NCBI GenBank assembly: GCA_030789695.1
Contig: JAULAV010009399.1
Location: forward strand, 1-64,000
Origin: Scilla litardierei
Taxonomy: Eukaryota; Streptophyta; Magnoliopsida; Asparagales; Asparagaceae
Direction: 5' to 3'
DNA length: 64,000 nucleotides
Shown: one piece after another, positions 44,550 to 56,748 of the stretch
Layout of the letters: every line of letters begins with the position of its first letter
Numbering within the stretch: the first letter of the stretch is position 1
Notes under the pieces: model-generated
Database searches by the model: none
The model's input: only the letters and a program-made list of their open reading frames with translations
What the model was told of the DNA's origin: nothing
Made by a program: the position numbers and the translations under genes

Positions 44550-47112
44550 TATGAGGATGTTTATCCTGAAGAAATACCACATAGGTTACATCCAATCCGA
44601 GGGATTGAACATCTGATTGATTTTGTTCCTGATGCGACGATTCCAAACCGACCAGCCTATAGGAGCAATCCCGAGGAGACAACGGAACTTCAACGGTAGG
44701 TAAGTGAGTTGTTGGAGAAAGGGCACGCGAGGGAAAGCCTGAGCCCATGCGCTGTTCTAGTTTTACTTATGCCTAAGAAGGGTGGGACGGGGAGAATGTG
44801 CGTTGATTGTCGAGCCATCAACAATATAATGGTAAAGTATTGTCATCCTATTTCTCGCTTAGATGATATGTTAGATGATCTGCATGGTTCTTGTGTGTTT
44901 TCTAAAATTGATTTAAAAAGTGATTATCATCAGATTAGAATGAAAGAAGGAGATGAATGGAAAACTGCTTTTAAAACAAAATAAGGGTTATATGAATGGT
45001 TAGTTATGTCTCTTGATTTAACTAATGCTCCGAGCACTTTTATGAGTCTTATGAATCATATTTTACATGCATTTATAGGCAGATTTGTTGTTGTTTACTT
45101 TGATAATATACTCAATTATAGCAAAAACATGGATGATCATGTAGTACATTTGAAATCTGTTTTAAATGTTCTTAGAAAAGAAAAGTTATTTGCTAACATG
45201 AAGAAGTGTACTTTTTGCACAGATAAGCGTGTATTTCTATGATTTGTTGTTAGTGCACAATGTATACAGGTTGATGAAGAGAAGATTCGTGCAATATATG
45301 AGTGAACAAGTCCCCCAAGTGTAGGTAATGTTCGTAGTTTTCATCGACTAGTTTTTACCGGCGGTTTGTGAAGGACTTTAGTAGCATAGCCGCACCACTT
45401 ACTGAAGTAATCAAGAAGAATGTTGGATTTAGATGGGGACAAGAACAAGAGGAGGCATTTCAGCTAATCAAAAAGAAGTTGACCAATGCTCTCTTTACCT
45501 AACTTTTCAAAAACGTTTGAGATTGAATGTGATGCTCCAGGAATTGGCATAGGCATAGTTCTTACGCAAGAAGGACGACCAATTGCTTACTTCGGTGAAA
45601 AACTAAGCGGGGCAGCTTTAAACTACCCAACGTATTATAAGGAGTTGTATGCATCGGTTTGAGCTTTAGAGACATGGCAGCACTACCTATGGTCAAATGA
45701 GTTCGTGAATCACATGGATCATGAGTCCCCGAAACACTTGAAGGGACAACACAAGATGAACAAAAGCCATGCTCGTTGGGCGGGGTTCATCGAAACGTTT
45801 CCATACGTCATCCGGTATAAGAACGGTAAGGAGAATGTGGTCGCTGATGCACTTAATCGCAGGTATGCATTACTTTCTACACTTGATGCAAAATTGCTTG
45901 GGTTTGAGTGCATTAAAAATTTATATGCTGATGACCATGAATTTGTGAGGAATATTGTGCTTGTGAAAAAACCCCTTATGGTAAGTTCTTTAGACATGAT
46001 GGGTTCCTGTTTCGAGAGAATAAGCTATGTGTGCCTAATTGTTCATTGAGAGAGTTGTTAGTGTAGGAATCTCATAGTGGGGGATTAATGGTACATTTTG
46101 GAGTTGTAAAGACTTTAGCTATTTTGCAAGAACACTTCTATTGGCACATGAAAAGAGATGTTGAGAGAATTTGTGGGAAATGTGTCACGTGTAGGCAATC
46201 TAAATCTAGAGTTCAACCCAACGGTTTTTACACCCATTTACCAATTCCAAGTCAGCCTTGGATTGATATTTCCATGGATTTTGTGTTGGGATTTCCTAGG
46301 ACTAAACGAGGAAGAGACTCAATTTTTGTGATTGTGGATAAATTTTCTAAGATGACACACTTTAATTCCATGTCACAAAACGGATGATGATTCAAATATT
46401 GCTGATTTGTTCTTTAGGAAGATTGTGAGATTACATGGCATGCCTAGAACAATTGTTTCAGATCGAGATGCTAAGTTCCTGAGCTAGTTTTGGAAGACTT
46501 TGTGGTGTAAGTTAGGTACTAAGTTGTTGCTTTCTACTACTTGTCACACACAAACTGATGGTCAAACCAAAGTAGTGTATATGACTTTGTCTACTTTGTT
46601 AAGGGCAATCATTAAAAAGAACATTAAAACATGGAAGATAGTTTGCCACATGTTAAGTTTGCTTACAATAGAGCTGTTCATTCTGCTACTAAATTTTTAC
46701 CATTTGAAATTGTATATGGATTTAATCCTTTAACTCCATTGGATTTATCTCCTTTACCTTTGACTGAGTGTGTTAATTTAGATGACAAAAAGAAGGCTGA
46801 CTTTGTCAAACAGATTCATGGGAAAGCAATACTTAACATTGAAAGAAGAACGGAGCAATACGCAAAACAAGCTAACAAGGGGCGTCACAAGCTGATCTTG
46901 GAACCCAGAGACTGGGTATGGTTGCATATGAGAAAGGAGAGATTTCCAGAACAAAGACGCTTAAAATTGCTTCTAAGGGGAGATTGTCCTTTCCAAGTGC
47001 TAAAGCACATCAATAACAATGCTTACAAGCTAGATCTACCTGTTGAGTACAATGTAAGCACTACATTTAATGTTATTGATTTGAGTCTTTTTGATGTAGG
47101 TGAGTACACTTG
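44550..47112 (+). pseudogene. pol: Pol of the chromovirus-like element (RT, RNase H, integrase)
   Basis: [59 protein letters not shown] and SLDLTNAPSTFMSLMNHI. The catalytic box reads YFDNILNYSKN, with the second Asp changed to Asn. RNase [21 protein letters not shown] and [11 protein letters not shown]. Integrase: HHCC with [37 protein letters not shown]. The DGQTE motif reads DGQTK, so the catalytic Glu is Lys. C-terminus: AYKLDLPVEYNVSTTFNV. Many stops and frame changes. Confidence 0.85.
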
Positions 47113-47129
47113 AACTGGACAATCCTTTT

Positions 47130-47143
47130 CAAGAGGAGGGGAA
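47130..47143 (+). other. Polypurine tract of the chromovirus-like element
   Basis: CAAGAGGAGGGGAA directly precedes the LTR start TGATGCAAATC. Confidence 0.85.
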
Positions 47144-47949
47144 TGATGCAAATCATAGAACAACTTCAAATGATCTAGTTCAAGTGCCAATTGGACCAGT
47201 TACGCATTCGCGAGCAAAGAGGTTCAAAGATGTACTCAACGGGCTGATTCAAGAGATCTGGGCTCAAGCAAATTCATGGAGGCCCATTTAGCATGAGCCA
47301 TGTGTTCAACAAAGATGGCTCAACATGATTCAAGTTCTAGAAGAATCCAACTATGATAGCTTAAATTTAGCAATTAAAATGGCATGTGGAGGATTACTTG
47401 ATTTGGAAGGTTCGCATACCAAATACTCTATTTGGAAGGCTCGCATGCCAAAATACTCTATTTGGAAGGCTTGCATGTGAAGAAATTACTTTCCTTTTCT
47501 ATTTTTGGGAGGCTTGCATGCCGAGATAATTACTTCCCTTTTCTATTTGTTGGCATGTGATCTGCTGATTTGTAGCCATAATTTTAGGAACTTTCCTTGT
47601 AATTTTGAGCCTATTAAAAGGCATCTACGCAATGGAAAATGCAGTTGATTTTTCGGTAAAATTTCTGAGAGAATTTCTCTTTGGTTCTTTGAACAACTAT
47701 TCGAACTTATCGGAGTTTTCCGTGGTGTTCACCATCATCGACTTATCAAACAGATTTCACCACCGTTTATGGCGTCTTCCTTAAACTGAGATTCTTGTTC
47801 GCAATAAGCAACTGCTCGAGGTCATCTATACCGATGTTCTTGCTTTTGTCGTACAACGGGTCGAGGTCTCCATCCAAATTCTGATTATAGAACGATCTTG
47901 GGTTCCTCTTCGTTGTCGGGTCTTGTCTTTCCTGGCGGGGTTTGCATCA
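47144..47949 (+). repeat. 3' LTR of the chromovirus-like element, 806 bp
   Basis: TGATGCAAATC at the left and GGGTTTGCATCA at the right form a 9-bp inverted terminus. An open frame continuing from pol (SRAKRFKDVLNGLIQEIWAQ) runs into the first 150 bp of the LTR. Satellite sequence begins at the next base. Confidence 0.9.
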
Positions 47950-50083
47950 GTGATGCACAATCGATGTCATAGGAGCCAAGATTTCGGTCGTTTAATGCCT
48001 GGATTGGACTATATAGTTGGGGCTGCCAGAAATAGTAAAATGCTTCAACCTTGCTTTTCGAAGCTACCATGGGGTTATCCCAATCGAAATCTTATGAAAA
48101 ATCATGAAATCTACATCTTCTTCACATAGAAACGGCGGACGCTCCTCATTTGGCCTCGTTTTAACCCAAAAAGCCTGCGAAATCAGTGCGAGACCCAGAA
48201 ATCATAACCGTGGCAATTATTTTGTATTGAAAACGTGAGTGAATTCTTATAGATTTCCCATGGAAAGCAATGGTGATGCACTTTCATTGTCGTAGGATCC
48301 AAGATTTCAATTGTTTAATACCCAGATTGGCAGATAGATCGGGCTGCAAGAAATAGTAAAATGCTTCAACCCCGCAATTCGCAGCTACTGTGGGTTATCC
48401 CAATCAAAATCTCATGGAAAATCATGAAAACTACTTCCTCTTCACATAGAAATCACGGACGCTCTTTTGCCCTCTTTTTAAACCCAAAACGCCTGCGAAA
48501 TCCGTGCGAGTCCCAAAAATCGTTAACCATGGCAATTGCTTGTTTATTGAACCAATGAGAGAATTCTTATAATTTTTCCATGGAAAGAGATGGTGATGCA
48601 CTATCGATGTTGTAGAAGCCAAGATTTCAGTCGAATGATACCTGGATTGGCCGATAGCTGGGGCTGCTAGAAATAGTAAAATGCTTCAACCCTGATATTC
48701 ACAGCAACTTAAATTTCAGGGGAAGTCAGGGAAACTACCTCATATTCACATAGAAACCATGGACGCTCCTCATTTGACCTCTTATTTTCCTACAATGCCT
48801 GCGAAATCCGTGCGAGCCTCAGAAATCGTTAACTGTAGCAATTTCTAGTGTATTGTACCCGTGAGCGGATTTTTATTGTTTTCAGTGGAAAGTAATGGTG
48901 ATACTATGATGATTTCGTGGGAGCCAAGATTTCGGTCGTTTGATGTCCGGATTGGCCGATAGCTGGGACTGTCAGAAATAGTAAAATGCTTCAACCCCAA
49001 TAATCAATGCAATCACGTGGTTATTATACCAATCGAAATCTCATAGGAAGTCATGAAAACTACCTCCTATTCACATAGAAACCTTGAACGCTCCTCATTT
49101 GGCATCTTATTTTCCCACAACGTTTGCTAAATCCCAACGCGTCCCAGAAATCGTTAACCGTGGCAAATGCATGTGTATTGAACCCGTGAGTGAATTCTTA
49201 TAGTTTCCCAAGGAAAGCAATGGTGATGCCAAGATTTCAGTTGTTTAATACCCTGATTTGCCCATAGCTTGGGCTGCCAGAAATAATAAAATGCTTCAAC
49301 CCGCTATTCGCAAAAACCGTGGGGTTATCCAATCGAAATCTCATGGGAAATAATGAAAAATACCTTCTCGAAGACATGGAAACAACGAACGCTCCTCATT
49401 TGGACTCTTTTTTTATCCAAATGGCTGCGAAATCAGTGCGAGTCCCAAAAATCGTTAACAGTGGCAATTGCTTTTGTATTGAACACATACGTGAATAATT
49501 ATAGATTTCTCATGGAAAGGGATGATGATGCACTTTCGATGTCGTAGGAGCCAAGATTTCGGTCGTTTAATGCCCGGATTTGATAACTACGACTATCAGA
49601 AATAGTAAAATGCTTCAACCCCGCTTTTCGCAGCAACCGTGGGGTTATCCCAATCGAAATCAAATGGGAAGTTATGTAAACTACCTCATTTTCACATAGA
49701 AACCCCGAACGCCCGGAGTGGCTAATAAACAGGGCTATTAGAAATAGTAAAATGCTTCAACCCTGCTATTTGTAGCAACTGTGGGGTTATCCCAATCGAA
49801 ATCACGAACGCTCCTCATTTGGTCTCTTTTTTTATACCCAAAATGCTTGTGAAATCCGTGCGAGTCCCTGAAATTGTTAACTGTGGAAATTGCTTGTGTC
49901 TTGAACACATGAGTAGATGCATGTAGCTTTTCCATGGAAAGTGATGGTGATGCACTATCGATGTCATAGGAGCCAAGATTTTGATTGTTTGATGCCCGGA
50001 TTGGCCGATAGCTGGGGCTGCCAGAAATAGTAAATTACTTCAACCCTACTATTCACAGCATCCGTGGGGTTATCCCAAAGACG
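47950..50083. repeat. Satellite subfamily A, ~320-bp period, 6-7 copies
   Basis: Recurring landmarks: ATGGTGATGCACTATCGATG, AGCCAAGATTTCGGTCGTTT, CTGCCAGAAATAGTAAAATG, ACCGTGGGGTTATCCCAATC, ATCCGTGCGAGTCCCAGAAA. Spacing of the GTGATGCA landmark is about 304-325 bp; one later unit has an internal deletion and one is longer. The last unit is cut at about 50083 by Tat-element sequence. Confidence 0.9.
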
Positions 50084-50520
50084 CTATTGAGAGGGCCAAA
50101 GACGCTATATAATCTCTTCATAAGTAGGCTCTTTAATCATCAAGGGCGGCCACATTTCCAAGAGAGCTATGAGAAGCCTAAAAAGGAAGAAAGGAACTAC
50201 CTTGATTAGCTTGAACAGTCGCCGAAGGAAGCAAGAGCAGACACAGACCTTCAAAATTTTGAAGTCGAAGCAAGTAAATCTCTCTTGCTTTTTTCCTTTC
50301 TCCATTCATTTTTAAGGAGATTACGCTAGACCGAAGGACACCCGTTTGATGAACCCGTGTTCAAGCTTATTAAGTCACGACGAGGATCAAATTTGAAGAC
50401 GAAAGTTTCGACGCCATAAATCAAATCTTCCTGCTACGACTACCGTGCCCATTTAATGAGGTTTCACATCATTCGGCCCCAATCAAATTCTTTTGGAGAA
50501 CGAATGATGGGGGCTATTGT
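50084..50520 (+). mobile_element. 3' end of a Tat-lineage element with antisense ORF remnant and polypurine tract
   Basis: Matches 56375-56740 closely (AATCTCTTCATAAGTAGG, GAGAAGCCTAAAAAGGAAGA). A minus-strand frame (CSCFLRRLFKLIKVVPFFLF) is homologous to the antisense ORF at 56192-56542. It ends with AATGATGGGGGCTATTGT, a Tat-type polypurine tract, followed by an LTR start at 50521. Confidence 0.7.
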
Positions 50521-51020
50521 TGATACCCATGTATGGCCCACGGAGTAGGGAGCAATTATCGAAATCCATTGGAAAGACTAAGACTCGGACCATTAACCTA
50601 ATACCCGCCAGCGTAGGCGAGTTAATACCCATTCAATAAGACAGCTTAGTCGACCGTTGGGGCTTTGCTGATTTCAGGGGAGCGATTAATGGAGACCAAG
50701 TAAATTGGCAACCGTTATCTGCAATCCCAGAAGAAATCTCGTCGCAATTAAGGAGGGACCGTTACTTACTATTAGCCGATATTCTTAGGTACAAATGGAT
50801 GAAAAGACAACGTGAGAAGGATTCAGATTCCCAAGGTACGAAAGTATTGACACACTGAAAATTTACTCGTCCACATTCTATGTTTCTTCCGCCAAACTGC
50901 TTGCAGCAACTGATCGAAGATGGATCTCCGTGATTCGATCTTGACAGCCCCTTGCTTTTCCTTAAGCTCCAATTCTAACTTTAGAATCGGAGTGGGAAAC
51001 CCCAAGTCAACATCCCCATC
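50521..51020 (+). repeat. Probable LTR of the Tat-lineage element
   Basis: Starts TGATACCCATG right after the polypurine tract; the nested Tat-type LTR starts TGATACGAC. The right end is not certain; CCCATCA near 51020 is a candidate. No second copy is present in the window, because the right end of the element is cut at 56748. Protease sequence begins almost at once, so gag is missing. Confidence 0.5.
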
Positions 51021-51031
51021 AATCGTCTACG

Positions 51032-53440
51032 TTGATAATGTCGACTCACCCAGCTACATTTGAAGATCACAACGTGGCATCTCCGAGTACCAGAGTCCTT
51101 GACATGATACTAGGAGGTCCACCTAACCTGGAAATATCAACCTTCCTCCAAAGTTCCTATACCGGGAGATTAATGACAATCACGATGGGGAAGAAGCGTC
51201 CTAGAAACTCAATACCCCCAATATATTTTTCTGATGAAGATTTGGAGGGTGTAGAACTACAACACAATGATGCTGTTATCATTAGTGCCGTCAGTGTCAC
51301 AACGGTGGTGAAGAGATTACTCATCGACACAGGGAGTTCGTGTGATGTACTCTTGTGGGTTTCCCCTTATGGACACTGGAGAAGAGATTACTCATAGACA
51401 CTAGAGAAGATGAAATTGGCCTCGTCTGGAGTTGAGAGAATGTTCTGGACCCCTTGTGGGTTTCCCCGGACATTCAGCTTCGGTAGTAAGCATCATCACG
51501 CTATCGGTGACCTTTGGAACATCCCCACGACGGGTCATCCGCCTGACCAATTTCATCGTGGTGAAGATCAATTTTGCTTACAACGGTATTATCAGCAGAC
51601 CATTGCAGAACACAGTTGAGGCGGTGGTCTCAGCCTTCCACCAGATGATTAAATTCCAAACTCCTAAAGGAGTGGGATGGCGAAAGGGAACCAGATGCAA
51701 GCCCGATCGTGTTATCTTCTTTCTACCTCGTTGAGAAGGGTATAGCAAGCAGATCTGGAGGACCTTAGCAACAAGGAGAAACACGACGAATGACAACTCT
51801 TAGCAGTCGAAGAGACGGAGAACATCCAGATCCTCGAAGGAGAAGGAAAGATATCTCAATTGGGTCGATGCTTCCTTTCGACCTAAGGGAACAGTTGATC
51901 ACTCTCCTAAGGAAGAATGCTGACGTGTTTGTCTGGTCACCTGAGGATATGCCTGGCATTGACCCTCAGTGATCTCCCACAAGCTGGAGGTTGACTCGAC
52001 TTACATGCATTGAAGCAGAAGAAGAGGAACTGGGGGCAACAAAATGAAAGCTGCCGTCGAGGAGGTGGAATGACTCCTAGCAGTAAGATTTATTCGAGAA
52101 GTCAAATATCCCGAGTGGCTCTCCAATGTTGTGATGGTGAAGAAGGCGGAAGACAAATGAAGGATGTGCGTCGACTTCACCAATCTCAACAAAGCTTACA
52201 CAAATAATAGCTACCCCCTGCCTCGGATCGACCATCGTGTCGACAGTGCCTCTGGCTATGAGCTTCAGAGCTTCATGGATGCTTTCTTGGGCTACAACCA
52301 AATCCAAATGGTGCATGTGGATGAGGAAAAACATCTTTTATCACCGATCATCAGTCCAAATCCTGTAAGAAGCTCTCTATGTGATCAAGGAAATCCATGA
52401 AGGAGACTGTACGAACCATTGTGGAGAAAAGGCCTTAACTTTATAAGCCCTGAGGCAAGGCTACTTCTAGCTGACAATGTTTAACGAGGAAATCGAGTAT
52501 GTGCGAAAGTGCCCAACTTGCCAGAAGTTTGCAAAGCACAGCTCATCCCCTCTGACAGATCTGATCCTCCCATCACCAGTCTCATTCCATTTGCAAAATG
52601 GAGATTAGATATCCTTGGAATATTCACGCCAGCGAGCAGAGAATGGAATTTTCTGATCGTGACGATCGACTACTTCACTAAGTGGATCGAAGCAGAACAC
52701 CTTACCCGAATCACTTGGAAAGGAGTTAGTAGCTTCGTGTGGAAATCCATTGTCTGTCAATTTGGCATCCCTCGGTCTATAGTAACAGACAATGGGAAGC
52801 AATTCGACAGTACCGTCTTCAATGATTTCTGTTTCGAATTGAAGATCAAGCTGTACTTTGCTTCTGTCATCCATCTCCAATCCAATGGTCTGGCAGAGGC
52901 AGCTAACAAGTGCATCCTTGAGCCCCTACTGAAGAGGATAGAAGGACTCAATGGAACGTGGCCAGAGGAAATCCCTGGCATCCTCTACCTGACGACTCAT
53001 AAAGTCTCGATAGGAGAAACATCATTCATGCTTGCCTATGTATGTGAAGTTGTCGTCCCCGTCAAGGTCAACGAGCAGCCCCGTCTCTAATATTTTGATG
53101 AAGAGAGAAATTTAGAAGGACTCGAGCTCAGCTTGCAGTTGCTCGACGAGGTTCATGAGCACGCTCTTCGACCCTCATCGAATAGAATGGACGTATGACT
53201 CGCTACTTTAACTACAGAGTTCGAGAGCACAGTTTCCATATAGGCGATCTTGTATTGTAGAAGGCAATCTTCTCCCCCAAGATCATCAAACAAGGAAAGC
53301 TCGTCGCAAAGTGGGAGGGACCCTACAAGGTGATTGATGTCATCGGCCCAACCATCTATCGACTCTCCACAATGGAGGATAAGGAGCTTCCTCATCCTTG
53401 GAACGCCGAGCATATGAGGAAGTACTACCAGTGATTGAGC
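51032..53440 (+). pseudogene. pol: Pol of a Tat-lineage Gypsy element, with internal deletion
   Basis: Protease: PIYFSDEDLEGVELQHNDA and LLIDTGSSCDVLLW with catalytic DTG, then YNGIISRPLQNTVEAVVSAF. RT: YPEWLSNVVMVKKAEDK, MCVDFTNLNKAYTNNSYPLP, MDAFLGYNQIQM. RT breaks near 52360 and is directly followed by integrase IHEGDCTNHCG and CPTCQKFA. About 1 kb with the RT catalytic box and RNase H is therefore deleted. Integrase core: WRLDILGIFTPAS, TIDYFTKWIEAEHL, VTDNGKQFDSTVF, GLAEAANK (catalytic Glu present). C-terminus: KWEGPYKVIDVIGPTIYRL. Frameshifts and stops throughout. Confidence 0.85.
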
Positions 53441-53559
53441 AAGCAAATGATATCAAATGGTAGTGATCTTTACTTACGATTGTACTTTTTGAACTAAAGA
53501 ATGCATCACAAATACAAGGTTGATCATCATTTGTTTTAATCGATCCATACTTTTCATCA

Positions 53560-54260
53560 GCCGTAAGACGAAATGGCCACCACTTTGCCACTGAACGACC
53601 CACCATCGTCGTCAGTAGTAAGCCAAGGGGCCAACCCCTTTACCATGAACGACTTTCGAGGCTCGTCAGCCATAAGTCGAAGGGGTCAATCCCCTCGCAA
53701 CCGAACGACTCAACGTTCATCGACCGTAAGACAAAGGGGCCACCCCTTTACAACTGAACGAGCTACCATCGTCGTCAGCAGTAAACCAAGGGGCCAACCC
53801 CTTACTACTGAACGAATTTCAAGGCTCATCGGCCATAAGTCGAAGGGTCCAATCCCCTCGCAACCGAACGACCCACGATGTTCGTCAACCGTAAGACGAA
53901 GGAGCCATGCCTTTGCCACAGAACGACCCACCATCATCGTCAGCAGTAAGTCACTGAACAACTTTCAAGGGTCGTCGGCCATAAGTCGATGTGGTCAATC
54001 CCCTCTCAAGCGAACGACCCTCGATGTTCATCATCAGTGAGACGGAGTGGCCACCCTTTCACCATAGAACGACCCACCATCATCGTCAATAGTAAGTCAA
54101 GGGTCCAACCCCATTGCCACTGAATAACTCTTCGTCGGTCGTAAGTCGAAGGAGTCAGTCCCTCTCAACCGAACGATCCTCGACGTTCGTCGACCGTAAG
54201 ACGAAGGTACCATCCCTTCACTATCAAACGACCCACACCGTCGGAGGCTCTACAACTTTA
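53560..54260. repeat. Tandem repeat of the Tat element's 3' region
   Basis: Units with CGTAAGTCGAAGGGGYCAAT, CCCCTCGCAACCGAACGAC and CGTCAGCAGTAAG recur at roughly 60 and 120 bp spacing. Most units contain a palindrome like AAGGGGCCAACCCCTT. Reverse-complemented units of 27290-27915 read GTAAGTCGAGGGGCAACTCC and CCTCGCCACCGAACGA, clearly the same repeat family. Confidence 0.85.
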
Positions 54261-54412
54261 AGAGCGTCTTTGCTCAGTAAAAATCCCTGATACACCAACG
54301 ACCCAAGTTCAATCGATTGTTAAAGAAAAACTTTGAGTCGTTGAGGGACCATATAAGTGCTTATACAAAAATGTAATCAAAATACTACTGATTTAGGGCG
54401 AAGGAGCATCCT

Positions 54413-56542
54413 TCAATGCAAAAATGTTATCCATTGCCATTTTAAGAGCATGTAGTTGGATCTGGCCTTGAGCGCTCTCTCCAAGTCCTCTTCCAACTTC
54501 TTCTTTTGGCCCTCGAGCTCAGAAACTCTATAGTTAGCAGCGTCAGTCCTTGGATGCTCATTAACCATGTTGATAACGTTGGTGCCGCAGGCCCGCGCCA
54601 AAAATTGCCAGCCGCAACCAACAAAGAAGTTGGCCATCCTTACAGCACACATCCCCCGGAGGAACTCTTGATCGCGGGGGAAGAATGGGATCTCCCACCA
54701 ACTTAGCAGTCATCCCAAAATCCAGGAGGACAGTCTCTTCACTCCCTACGACAAACTCAGGCTGGTGAGGTCCGACCCAGACATCATACGTAGATATGGT
54801 CGAGAGTTGATTCAATATCAAAGCTCGATCGAACTCTGAAGGGATCAGACCAGCCATAGGTGTTGGAGGGTCAATAGTACCCCAAGGCCTCATGTCCTTG
54901 TGTTGACTTATAGGTGGCTCGATCATCCCCTGAGGCTTGGGGCCACCACCTGATCAATGAGGGTCAGAGGCGAAGAACCGCTACCTTTCCAGTGAGGAGA
55001 GGGGAGCGGAGTGGGCACCATGACCCTCTTGTCAATACTACCCCAAAGCCACCACCTGATCCATGAGGGTCAGAGGCGAAGAACCGCTACCTTTCCTTTG
55101 AGGAGAGGGGAACGGAGTGGGCACCATGACCCTCTTGTCAATAGTACCCCAAAGCCACCACCTGATCCATGAGGGTCAGAGGCGAAGAACCGATACCTTT
55201 CCTTTGAGGAGAGGGGAACGGTGTGGGCACCATGATCCTCCTCTTCACCTCAGTGTCTACCCTTTCTGGTGGTGAGGGAAGACTCCTCGTCTTGGTTGAG
55301 GACTCGGTGGGCCCTGAGGTCATGAAAGGATTGTCAACACCTGTTGTGACAACGACATCACCCGTAACCAAAGCTAGGAGCGGGACTGTATGGGCGACGG
55401 CTCAGGTCGAAGTCTCTCTTGATGAGGCTCGGTAAGAAGACCCAATTGTCCGCCGGGTGTCACCTCCCTCTTTGGAGGAACTCAAACTAGCAGAGTTAGG
55501 GAAATGAAAGGGAGACCCCTCAATCTTCTTCCTACTTTGATGTTTGTCATGAATCCGAGCTAGTCTCGGAGCCAACTCTCGGTGTGCCCCTCCAGCAATA
55601 TTTGCAAATGAAGAACATAATTTCCATGAGTGGTTGTGACAGAGGCACAGAAGCAGTATGCGTTACCCGGGCTCCATAAAATGATCTTCAACCGATGTGC
55701 AAGAATTAGGTTGATCTCTCTATCAATGGTCGCTCAAAAGAAGTTGGGCTGCTTCAGCCTCATGAGGCAATAACCTATATTCCTTGAAAACATCATGGTT
55801 AGGGGGGTTCCTACCAATAAGGATCGACCCTAAGTTTGGAAGGGAGATGAACGCCAAAGTATCCTCCCAATACGGGTCAGGGATATCAATATCCCAGATA
55901 AGCATCCTTTCCTGGTGAGCCATGATGTGGTACCATACCTTGCATGGGTCAGCCATCACTCTGAAGAAATATCTATACAACTGAATAGATCGTTGTACCC
56001 CACAAAACTCACAAGGCATGGTAAAGCAAACCATGAGAGAAATGGCTTAGGGCGCAAGCCGACAAAATGAAAACTCCAAATAATTTAAAATCATAAGAAG
56101 GGATTGAGAGGGAACCGAAGGCAAAAAAGGAAAGATATCAGGTACATTCTACTTCGTTTTTCAGATGGAAACAAATTCTCTCGTTAAAATCTCAAAATCT
56201 AACCCCCAAAATAAGGAAATAAACAATTGATAAAATTTTGGCGGTCAAATCGAAAGAGAGCTCTGGCACCTTGCCAAGTATATCTGAAAGAGCTGTTGAC
56301 GTTGGATCTTGTAAAAGAATAGGGAAACTGAGTTCCATGTGAAACCATTGCCCTTTATCAGGAACCACGACATGTTGAGAGGGCCAAAGACACTGCATAA
56401 TCTCTTCATAAGTAGGATCCTTAATCGCCAAGGGAGACCACACTTCCATGAGAGCTATAAGAAGCCTAAAAAGGAAGAAAGGAATTACCATGATAAGGTT
56501 GAATAATCGCAAGAGGAAGCAAGAGCATAAGCAGAGTTTCAA
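54413..56542 (-). pseudogene. Antisense ORF of the Tat element (gypsy-type transposon domain-like)
   Basis: Minus-strand frames in order: 56542-56192 (AIKDPTYEEIMQCLWPSQHV), 56034-55723 (VQRSIQLYRYFFRVMADP, WYHIMAHQERMLIW, PDPYWEDTLAFISLP), a proline-rich linker, 54926-54561 and a coiled coil near 54560-54440 (RVSELEGQKKKLEEDLERAL). The middle segment (Phe-rich, then WY-x-M, then a W-D-FI element) resembles the putative gypsy-type transposon domain often found in plants. Tat/Grande elements are known to carry an ORF opposite to pol downstream of integrase. Broken by several stops. Function unknown. Confidence 0.5.
54942..55240. repeat. Three tandem copies of a ~105-bp unit
   Basis: GCCACCACCTGATCMATGAG begins units at 54942, 55048 and 55153, each followed by AGAGGCGAAGAACCGMTACC and GGCACCATGAYCCTC. 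The unit lies within the antisense ORF and multiplies its proline-rich linker. Confidence 0.85.
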
Positions 56543-56748
56543 AAGTTTGGAGACGAAGCGAGTTAATCTCTCTTGCTTTTTTTCCTTTCTCCATTTATTT
56601 TGAAGGAGATTACGCTAGACTGAAGGACAGCTGTTCGATGAACGGTACGTATTCAAGCTTACTATGCCACAGCGAGGATCAAATCTGAAGATGAAAGTTT
56701 AGACGGCATAAATCAAATCTACCTGCTTCGACTGTCATGCATATTAAA

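Larger units (their letters stand above)
41300..47949 (+). mobile_element. Ty3/Gypsy retrotransposon (chromovirus-like), degenerate
   Basis: Order: partial 5' LTR, primer site, gag, LINE fragment, RT-RNase H-integrase, polypurine tract and full 3' LTR. The 3' LTR has inverted ends TGATGCAAA and TTTGCATCA. Pol style ([22 protein letters not shown] RT start; integrase C-terminus with FNVIDLSLFDVGE) fits the Reina/CRM side of the chromoviruses; I see no chromodomain. The element abuts satellite DNA on its right. Confidence 0.85.
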
